Assembly: GCA_964393115.1 (NCBI GenBank)
Contig: CAYMST010000150.1
Location: forward strand, 1-11,796
Origin: CAYMST01 sp964393115
GTDB lineage: Bacteria > Bacteroidota > Bacteroidia > Cytophagales > Cyclobacteriaceae
Reading direction: 5' to 3'
DNA: 11,796 nucleotides
Part shown: one piece after another, positions 6,918-11,796 of the stretch
How the letters are laid out: each line of letters starts with the position of its first letter
Numbering within the stretch: position 1 is the first letter of the stretch
Notes under the pieces: generated by a model
What the model was told of the DNA's origin: nothing
The model's input: only the letters and a program-made list of their open reading frames with translations
Database searches by the model: none
Made by a program: the position numbers and the translations under genes

Positions 6918-7303
6918 CAGTCTTCTTCGTCTTTGGCTTGAATATTGAAGTTAATGTTTACCATTTCGCTATAATCTTCTGCTGCTTCAAGCATATCATC
7001 ATCCCATTCTTCATAAAACCAGTTTACTTCCACCGACTTACCTGCTTCATTAAGATCATCTAGTTTCTTAAAGATATCAAACAGGCATTTAGAAGAACTG
7101 GTATTAAAATAATCAAAATCAATATTGGCGGTAAGATTATCGCTCTCTGAAGTGCCATATTGATCAAGCATACCAAGGATGTCGTTGTAAAACTGACTTG
7201 CATTTTCCGGACTAGACTTTCCTTTTAGCTCGAAGAGCTTGTTATCAAAGTCTAGAACTACCAATGGGGTTACTTTCGTAGCTTCGATATGATATTTCTC
7301 CAT
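6917..7303 (-). CDS. SiaC-family regulatory phosphoprotein (DUF1987)
   Basis: This 128-residue acidic protein matches my recollection of the SiaC/DUF1987 family. In Pseudomonas aeruginosa SiaC is phosphorylated by the kinase SiaB, dephosphorylated by the phosphatase SiaA, and when unphosphorylated activates the diguanylate cyclase SiaD. Family features seen here are TPLVVLDFD near the N terminus (12-20), FDYFNTSSSKCLFDIFKK (63-80) and VNWFYEEWDDDMLEAAEDY (98-116). Thr68 lies in the FNTSSSK motif, at the same residue number as the phosphorylated Thr known in P. aeruginosa. There is no signal peptide or membrane segment, so it should be cytoplasmic. No SiaA, SiaB or SiaD partner is in the window. 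It converges on trpA, shares its terminator, and diverges from hisH across 197 bases. Confidence 0.85.
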   Translation of the reverse strand: MEKYHIEATKVTPLVVLDFDNKLFELKGKSSPENASQFYNDILGMLDQYGTSESDNLTANIDFDYFNTSSSKCLFDIFKKLDDLNEAGKSVEVNWFYEEWDDDMLEAAEDYSEMVNINFNIQAKDEED

Positions 7304-7461
7304 GGTGATATAAATGATGACGATATTTTAATAGGATCTAAAGTAAATAAAAATGGGTAATACTTAGGTAATATTCGATCAACAATTTTGGCATTAGGAC
7401 TAACTGTTTGAGTGTCAGTATGAGTTGCCAAATGAAAGAGAACACTTTGTCAAGATGACAG

Positions 7462-7493
7462 TTTGTATATGGTTTAGACAATCTATTTCTTTG
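7462..7493 (+). promoter_or_regulatory. hisH: candidate promoter of the hisHAFIE operon
   Basis: TTTG at 7462-7465 is followed after 20 bases by TTTCTTTG at 7486-7493. This fits the Bacteroidota pattern TTTG-N19-21-TAnnTTTG with one mismatch (A to T). Transcription would begin very near the hisH ATG at 7501, giving a nearly leaderless mRNA. The rest of the 7304-7500 intergenic region shows no leader peptide rich in His codons and no riboswitch that I recognise. Confidence 0.4.
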
Positions 7494-7500
7494 CAGCCTC

Positions 7501-8103
7501 ATGAAGGTCGCGATAATTAAATATAACGCAGGTAACGTTCTGTCAATGTCAAATGCGCTTAACCGCTTAGGAATTGAACCGATCGTAACGGCTGATCCCG
7601 AAGAGCTGAAAAGTGCTGATAAGGTTATACTTCCTGGTGTAGGAGAGGCCAGCACAGCAATGAACAGCTTGAAGAAAAATGGACTGGTAGAACCCATTAA
7701 GTCATTAACCCAGCCTTTTTTGGGAGTATGCTTAGGGTTGCAGCTAATGTGTCAGCATTCAGAAGAAAATGATACGACTTGCCTCGGCGTGTTTGATATG
7801 AATGTAAAGAAGTTTGAGCCAAAACTAAAGGTGCCTCACATTGGTTGGAACCGAATATTACCAGTGTCCAATGGTCAGACGGAGAAAAACCTATTATGGG
7901 AAGGACTGGAGTCTGGAGCGTACTTCTACTTTGTACATAGTTACTACGCAGCATTGGATAAGAGTACTATTGGGAATACTTCTTATATCAATGATTTTTC
8001 TGCGGTCATTCAAAGAGATAACTTTTCGGCGATTCAGGCACACCCGGAGAAGAGTGGCAAGGATGGAGAACGGTTTTTAGCAAATTTTTTATCTATTAAA
8101 TAA
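7501..8103 (+). CDS. hisH: imidazole glycerol phosphate synthase subunit HisH (glutaminase)
   Basis: HisH is the class I glutamine amidotransferase that feeds ammonia to HisF. The complex makes imidazole-glycerol phosphate and AICAR from PRFAR. The 200-residue protein starts KVAIIKYNAGN, the standard HisH N terminus. It carries LPGVGEA (44-50), the nucleophile Cys77 in GVCLGLQLM, PHIGWN (112-117), FVHSYYA (144-150) and the His181/Glu183 pair in AHPEKS. The family usually reads QFHPEKS and here it is QAHPEKS, a change beside but not in the catalytic dyad. There is no Shine-Dalgarno site before the ATG. It is the first gene of this his cluster, since the gene upstream faces away, and it ends 3 bases before the hisA ATG. 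Confidence 0.96.
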   Translation: MKVAIIKYNAGNVLSMSNALNRLGIEPIVTADPEELKSADKVILPGVGEASTAMNSLKKNGLVEPIKSLTQPFLGVCLGLQLMCQHSEENDTTCLGVFDMNVKKFEPKLKVPHIGWNRILPVSNGQTEKNLLWEGLESGAYFYFVHSYYAALDKSTIGNTSYINDFSAVIQRDNFSAIQAHPEKSGKDGERFLANFLSIK

Positions 8104-8106
8104 GTG

Positions 8107-8823
8107 ATGCAAATAATCCCGGCAATAGATATAATTGGTGGTAAGTGTGTGCGCCTTTCTGAAGGTGATTATAGCACAAAAAAGATATATAATGAAAGTC
8201 CACTAGAAGTGGCCAAAGAGTTTGAATCCTATGGTTTTAAACGTTTGCACTTGGTTGATTTAGACGGGGCTAAAAATAAAAAAATTGTGAACCTTGGTAT
8301 ATTGGAGGCAATTGCTTCAAATACCTCTCTTTGGGTAGATTTTGGCGGAGGCGTACGCTCCAATGAAGATATAAAAGCCGCTTTTGATGCCGGTGCCAAG
8401 CAGGTAACAGGAGGAAGCATTGCAGTGAAAGACCGGTCTACCTTTGAAAGTTGGATCAATCAGTTTGGTGGAGATAAAATTATCTTGGGAGCTGATGTCA
8501 AGCAAGAGAAAATAGCGGTAAGCGGTTGGGAGGAAGATTCAGGCATTGATCTTTATGATTTTTTAAAGGACTATTTATCAAAGGGATTGAGTGAAGTAGT
8601 ATGTACCGATGTAGCCAAGGACGGCATGTTACAAGGCCCCTCTTTCGATCTCTATAAAAAAATAAAAAGTCAATTCGCTGATATTAAGCTAATTGCAAGT
8701 GGAGGGGTGTCGTCTATAGAGGATGTTCGTCAACTCAAAGAGGATGGCCTATTTGGAGCCATTATTGGGAAGGCCATTTACGAACAGAAAATTGATCTCA
8801 AAGAATTATCGGAATTATGCTGA
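8107..8823 (+). CDS. hisA: phosphoribosylformimino-AICAR-ribotide isomerase
   Basis: HisA isomerises ProFAR to PRFAR, the substrate of HisHF. The 238-residue TIM barrel opens IIPAIDIIGGKCVRL with the catalytic Asp8. It continues with HLVDLDGA (48-55), DFGGGVRS (78-85), LGADVK with the second key Asp130, TDVAKDGMLQGP (167-178) and IASGGVSS. I chose the ATG at 8107, because starting at IIPAID matches the family. The GTG at 8104 directly before it would add one residue and cannot be excluded. The gene begins 3 bases after hisH and overlaps hisF by 7 bases, so HisH, HisA and HisF are probably translationally coupled. Confidence 0.95.
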   Translation: MQIIPAIDIIGGKCVRLSEGDYSTKKIYNESPLEVAKEFESYGFKRLHLVDLDGAKNKKIVNLGILEAIASNTSLWVDFGGGVRSNEDIKAAFDAGAKQVTGGSIAVKDRSTFESWINQFGGDKIILGADVKQEKIAVSGWEEDSGIDLYDFLKDYLSKGLSEVVCTDVAKDGMLQGPSFDLYKKIKSQFADIKLIASGGVSSIEDVRQLKEDGLFGAIIGKAIYEQKIDLKELSELC

Positions 8824-9572
8824 CGAAAAGAATTATTCCTTGCCTTGATATAAAGGATGGAAGGACGGTAAAAGGTGTGAATTTCGTAGGGTTACGTGAT
8901 GCCGGTGATCCTGTTGAGCTGGGAGCACTTTACTCTGAGGAGCTTGCTGATGAGCTAGTTTTTCTTGATATCACGGCTACCGTTGAAAAGCGGAAAACTT
9001 TGGTGGATTTGGTCAGTCGCGTTGCGAAAAACATAAATATTCCGTTTACCATTGGTGGTGGAATTGGGTCGGTTGAGGATGTTGCTGCCCTTCTCAACGC
9101 CGGTGCTGACAAAGTCTCTATCAATAGCTCGGCAGTTAGGAGACCCGAGTTGATAGAAGAGTTGGCTCTGGAGTTTGGAAGCCAATGCGTAGTTGTGGCT
9201 GTTGATACCAAACACGTTATTCCGGACCATGTAGTTCATACGCATGGCGGCAGAAAGCCTACTGACCGTAAAACTTTAGAGTGGATTAAAGAATGTGAGC
9301 AACGGGGAGCAGGTGAAATACTACTTACGTCAATGGATCATGATGGAACTAAGGCTGGGTTTGCTGATGAGCTTACTGCCCAAGTCTCAGATTTGGTTTC
9401 GATACCTGTTATCGCCTCTGGAGGTGCTGGAAATATGGAACATTTTGATGATGTTTTCAAAAAAGGCAAAGCAGATGCGGCGTTGGCGGCAAGTATATTT
9501 CATTTTAAAGAGATTTCAATTTCTGAGCTTAAGCATTTTTTAAAAGAAAAAAGCGTTCCCGTAAGAATTTAG
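8817..9572 (+). CDS. hisF: imidazole glycerol phosphate synthase subunit HisF (cyclase)
   Basis: HisF is the cyclase half of IGP synthase, using ammonia from HisH to form the imidazole ring and AICAR. The 251-residue TIM barrel shows LTKRIIPCLDIKDGRTVKG with the catalytic Asp11 and Lys19, DITAT (51-55), TIGGGIGS (79-86), VAVDTK with catalytic Asp130, LTSMDHDGTKAG and VIASGGAG. These match the family closely and the length is typical. The ATG at 8817 lies inside the end of hisA, with a 7-base overlap, and begins the expected N terminus. hisIE follows after 7 bases. Confidence 0.97.
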   Translation: MLTKRIIPCLDIKDGRTVKGVNFVGLRDAGDPVELGALYSEELADELVFLDITATVEKRKTLVDLVSRVAKNINIPFTIGGGIGSVEDVAALLNAGADKVSINSSAVRRPELIEELALEFGSQCVVVAVDTKHVIPDHVVHTHGGRKPTDRKTLEWIKECEQRGAGEILLTSMDHDGTKAGFADELTAQVSDLVSIPVIASGGAGNMEHFDDVFKKGKADAALAASIFHFKEISISELKHFLKEKSVPVRI

Positions 9573-9579
9573 ATTTGAT

Positions 9580-10194
9580 ATGAGTCAAGATAAAAACATA
9601 AACTTCGATACTATAGACGGAGCGGTTCCTGCTGTGGTTCAAGATCCCAATTCGAAGCAAGTATTATTGGTAGGCTTCATGAACGAAGAAGCATACCAAA
9701 AAACGTTGGATACCAAAAAGGTTATTTTATACAACCGTACTGATAACAAACTCTGGACAGCAAGCAAAGCTTCTGGGGACTCTTGGGAACTGGAAGATAT
9801 TAAGGTTGATTCTGATAACAACGCACTTTTAGTGTATGCCACACCTCAAGGAGCATTTGTTGGTAACGGGACCGATACTTGCTTTGAAGAGAGCAATTCG
9901 TCCAAGACTTTTTTTATAGATCACCTAAAACAAGTTATTGCCAGTCGTAAACAGGCGGATCCTTCTTCCTCGTACACATCAAGTCTATTTCATAAAGGGA
10001 TCAATAAAGTCGCTCAAAAAGTAGGGGAGGAAGCTGTTGAATTGGTTATTGAAGCTAAGGATAACAACAAAGACCTATTCCTGGGAGAGGCGGCAGACCT
10101 GTTTTTTCACTATTTAGTGCTTTTAGAAGCCAAGGATATTAGTTTCGATGAAGTGCTTGGGCTGTTGGTTAAACGCCACCAAAAGAAGGACTAA
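9580..10194 (+). CDS. hisI: bifunctional HisIE with a divergent HisI domain
   Basis: By family, HisIE combines phosphoribosyl-AMP cyclohydrolase (HisI, about 1-105) and phosphoribosyl-ATP pyrophosphatase (HisE, about 110-204). The HisE half looks intact: SSYTSSLFHKGINKVAQKVGEE followed by EAADLFFHYLVLL, with the usual acidic metal-binding residues. The HisI half has the correct fold signature (VGFMNEEAYQKTL, NRTDNKLW, ALLV, TDTCF) but is altered at key sites. The usual DCDxD motif reads DSDNN (77-81), so a zinc Cys and one Asp are lost. The usual GPxCHTG reads GAFVGNG (91-97), so a second zinc Cys and its His are lost. Only Cys101 of the three usual Cys remains. The KGETSGN motif reads ASKASGD. 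The HisI activity is therefore doubtful or depends on different chemistry. The gene is the last of the his cluster. Confidence 0.9.
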   Translation: MSQDKNINFDTIDGAVPAVVQDPNSKQVLLVGFMNEEAYQKTLDTKKVILYNRTDNKLWTASKASGDSWELEDIKVDSDNNALLVYATPQGAFVGNGTDTCFEESNSSKTFFIDHLKQVIASRKQADPSSSYTSSLFHKGINKVAQKVGEEAVELVIEAKDNNKDLFLGEAADLFFHYLVLLEAKDISFDEVLGLLVKRHQKKD

Positions 10195-10293
10195 TAAGGC
10201 GTTTGATCGGTTTAGTGCCTTGAATCAATTGTTTGTTAAAAGCCTGGTATTCAGATTTTTAAGTTTTTTAGGTGTAAGCTTCGTGCCTCTACC

Positions 10294-10339
10294 TGTGGAT
10301 TTTCGCAAGTGATCCACACACGCTGATTTGTTATCTTTG
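10294..10339 (+). promoter_or_regulatory. -7 promoter element with upstream dyad before the receiver gene
   Basis: TATCTTTG at 10332-10339 is an exact TAnnTTTG match. Just upstream, TGTGGAT (10294-10300) and ATCCACA (10312-10318) form a perfect 7-bp inverted repeat around 11 bases. It lies where a -33 box would be, and no good TTTG is present there. The arrangement suggests a promoter whose upstream part is an operator. A start site just after 10339 would give a short leader before ATG 10390. The sequence match is seen; the function is inferred. Confidence 0.4.
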
Positions 10340-10389
10340 ATATAAGAAATATGCAAAATATTTCTACCAGCAAGAGAAATTATCAGCTT

Positions 10390-10902
10390 ATGACAACTCA
10401 AACAAACGAAAGTAAAACGATCCTTGTCGTGGATCGTAATCACAAACTATTTCAGGCCTTAAAAATCATTTTTAAGGATGAGGGATACGACATACAGAAA
10501 GTTTCTAGAGGTGATTTGGCCATTAGAAGTGCCTCTATCAATCCACCGGATTTAATTCTCATGAATACAAGACTCAAAGATATGAGTGGGTTTGAAGCTT
10601 GTATTTCACTAAAGCTAGGAGGACTTACATCTGGCATTCCTATTATTATGATGGGAGATGATTGCAAAGGAATCAATGTTGAACATGCCCAACGGTGTGG
10701 AGCCGTCGACTTTATCGAAAAGCCTTATGACGCTCAAAAAATCATTCACAAGGTGAATCAGCAAATGAAGGTTTCAACCAAAGGGTGGTGGTTATATGAA
10801 GGCTTACAAAATATGAGCAATCCACCGAAACGTAAATCAGGATATTTCGCAAATGCATCAGCACAGCGCTTAGGCTATCAGATGGATGTAGCACATACTT
10901 AA
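10390..10902 (+). CDS. single-domain response-regulator-like pseudo-receiver protein
   Basis: The first 126 or so residues of this 170-residue protein follow the receiver (CheY-like) pattern: ILVVDRNHKLFQALKIIFKDEGY, then PPDLILMNTRLKDMSGFEA, PIIMMGDD and AVDFIEKPYD. The key sites differ from active receivers. The usual paired acids after VV are Asp15-Arg16. The phosphoacceptor Asp is Asn59 (LMNTRL), and the conserved Thr/Ser is Gly89 (MMGDD). Lys111 of the KP motif is kept. It should therefore be unable to take part in ordinary phosphorelay. The tail (127-170) holds GWWLYEGL and a basic stretch but no DNA-binding domain that I recognise. I chose ATG 10390 because the promoter element at 10332-10339 would leave almost no leader for the ATG at 10351. 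That earlier start would add 13 residues. No histidine kinase is adjacent. Confidence 0.85.
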   Translation: MTTQTNESKTILVVDRNHKLFQALKIIFKDEGYDIQKVSRGDLAIRSASINPPDLILMNTRLKDMSGFEACISLKLGGLTSGIPIIMMGDDCKGINVEHAQRCGAVDFIEKPYDAQKIIHKVNQQMKVSTKGWWLYEGLQNMSNPPKRKSGYFANASAQRLGYQMDVAHT

Positions 10903-10946
10903 GAAAGTTTTGTTCTTTATCACCAACCAACTCTCTCTACTTTAGG

Positions 10947-10972
10947 AAGGGACTCGTAGTCCCTTTCTCTTT
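10947..10972 (+). terminator. terminator after the pseudo-receiver gene
   Basis: AAGGGACT (10947-10954) pairs with AGTCCCTT (10958-10965) in a perfect 8-bp stem with a 3-base loop, or 7 bp with a 5-base loop. It is followed by TCTCTTTT. It sits 45 bases after the stop of the receiver-like gene and should end its transcript. The remaining bases to 11081 show no gene. Confidence 0.83.
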
Positions 10973-11081
10973 TAACCTGACCAGTTTCTACGTGTAAATG
11001 AAATTTTAATGAATAACTCCTCACAGTAGAGAATGCCAATAAATCAGTTCAGTACTATTTAAGAGAAGTACAGTGATCCGA

Positions 11082-11633
11082 TTAATCAACCTTCACATGT
11101 CCCCAGTTTTCTCCAGATTTGATTCTGTAAAGTTGCATCTCAGATATGCCAAATTGCTTGGCAATCATTTTCATACGGGTTTTTCTATTTGGGTCTTGAA
11201 GCTTCTTTTTGATTAGTCTAACTTTCGATTCGTTCAGCTTGGCATTGGCAACGATTACCTTCTCTTTACCTTTAATCCATCTCAGATTATGCTTTTGATG
11301 AGAGATTTTGTCTTTCTCAGTACCCCATTTTAAGTTTCGAACCTTATTGTTTAGCTTATCATAATCAATATGAATGAGGATCTTTTGTTCCTCCAAAGGT
11401 TCGTCCATGAAGTGTTGAGCAACAAGCTTATGAACGTAATACGACCTTCGAGAACCATCCACCTTTCTAAAGGTGATCATATAGTAGCCTCTGGTTATCG
11501 AAAATTTTAAGATTTTTCCTTCTGGGTCTGTTTTAAAGCTTTTTATCCTTCCATGATCCGATATAAAGATTTTTTCTTTCCCTATAACGTCATCGAGGCC
11601 AATAGCAACCCATTTTTCATTTCTATATTCCAC
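11082..11633 (-). CDS. NUMOD4/HNH homing-endonuclease-like protein
   Basis: This 183-residue basic protein has the order of a free-standing NUMOD4-HNH protein. The NUMOD4-like segment is at about 8-60 (EKWVAIG, then ISDHGRIKS and RGYYMI). The HNH_3-like segment follows with YVHKLVAQHF (66-75), IHIDYDKLNN (87-96), VRNLKWGT (98-105) and a final His112. The C-terminal helix-turn-helix-like DNA-binding segment is at about 132-180 (LNESKVRLIKKKL, AKQFGISEMQLYRIKSGENWGHV). The start is GTG at 11633. The frame stays open upstream to about 11712 but offers no ATG, and the domain begins just after this GTG. It is not inside an intron or another gene. The residue before His88 is Ile where the family has Asp or Asn, and Lys109 stands where Asn is expected, so nuclease activity is doubtful. 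Confidence 0.82.
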   Translation of the reverse strand: MEYRNEKWVAIGLDDVIGKEKIFISDHGRIKSFKTDPEGKILKFSITRGYYMITFRKVDGSRRSYYVHKLVAQHFMDEPLEEQKILIHIDYDKLNNKVRNLKWGTEKDKISHQKHNLRWIKGKEKVIVANAKLNESKVRLIKKKLQDPNRKTRMKMIAKQFGISEMQLYRIKSGENWGHVKVD

Positions 11634-11796
11634 AGCGATTATAACGTTTAAGTGCGCGAGTTTGGTGTAATAAGATAGAGATTTAATTGCGTACGCGCTA
11701 TGTATAAGTCATTGCAATATACGCATTATCAAAATTGAATGCCTTGATTTTTGAATGATTTTCCAAAATGATGGTTCTTTATTTGCAAAATAAGGA

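Noticed and set aside
7411..7458. Small ORF (12 codons, ATGAGTTGC onwards at about 7420) tested as a histidine leader peptide.
   Set aside because: It contains no His codon, and no terminator or competing hairpins follow it.
8930..9245. Long minus-strand ORFs opposite hisF, and similar ones opposite trpE, trpB and hisA.
   Set aside because: They lie wholly inside well-supported genes on the other strand, have no recognisable motifs, and are explained as shadows of codon usage.
10196..10221. Stem AAGGC/GCCTT (with wobbles) after hisIE as a terminator.
   Set aside because: The core stem is only 5 bp with a long loop, and no T-run follows. It could slow polymerase but does not qualify as an intrinsic terminator.
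10351..10389. ATG at 10351 as the start of the receiver-like gene.
   Set aside because: The exact -7 element at 10332-10339 would leave almost no leader, and the receiver fold begins well after the ATG at 10390. It remains possible if the mRNA is nearly leaderless.
11052..11071. Hairpin GTACT/AGTAC downstream of the minus-strand HNH gene as its terminator.
   Set aside because: A 5-bp stem with a 10-base loop and no T-run on the minus strand is too weak.
11634..11796. The window end, checked for a gene, a CRISPR array or an attachment site.
   Set aside because: It contains only AT-rich sequence with small palindromes (GCGTACGC at about 11689, TTATTT/AAATAA near 11780). No repeats, ORF or tRNA is visible.

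Overview
This window comes from a chromosome of the phylum Bacteroidota, probably a marine or free-living Cytophagales-like lineage. The phylum call rests on the gene order trpE-trpG-trpD-trpC-trpF-trpB-trpA, generally poor Shine-Dalgarno sites, several matches to the Bacteroidota -7 promoter consensus TAnnTTTG, and a SiaC/DUF1987 gene. The genus cannot be fixed from the sequence. The DNA is AT-rich and nearly all of it is ordinary chromosomal metabolic coding sequence.

Positions 1-228 hold a classical ribosome-mediated tryptophan attenuator. It has an 18-codon leader peptide with three consecutive Trp codons, a small hairpin just after those codons, an antiterminator pairing, and a strong intrinsic terminator 28 bases before trpE. 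Positions 257-6883 are the seven-gene trp operon, encoding every step from chorismate to tryptophan. Several genes are tightly coupled: trpC/trpF overlap with a non-ATG start, and trpF/trpB share ATGA. Two larger gaps stand out, trpG-trpD with a candidate internal promoter and trpB-trpA with 124 bases. TrpE keeps the LLES-X10-S feedback motif, so both transcription and enzyme activity appear to respond to tryptophan. The operon ends in a perfect 10-bp bidirectional terminator shared with a convergent siaC-like gene (6917-7303, minus).

Positions 7501-10194 are the distal half of histidine biosynthesis, hisH-hisA-hisF-hisIE, in close coupling. hisGDCB are not adjacent, so the pathway is split here. 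HisH and HisF form imidazole-glycerol-phosphate synthase, HisA supplies its substrate, and HisIE should catalyse the two preceding steps. The HisI half of HisIE lacks most of the residues that normally bind zinc and magnesium.

Positions 10390-10902 encode a single-domain response-regulator-like protein whose phosphoacceptor Asp is Asn, so it looks like a pseudo-receiver. It is preceded by a perfect -7 element and a dyad that could be an operator, and followed by a good terminator. Positions 11082-11633 (minus) encode an orphan NUMOD4/HNH homing-endonuclease-like protein with substitutions at the expected metal ligands. The last 163 bases (11634-11796) hold no gene I can support.

No wholly new multi-gene system is visible. 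The points most worth following are the trp attenuator, the HisIE with a degenerate-looking HisI site, the pseudo-receiver, and the altered HNH protein.
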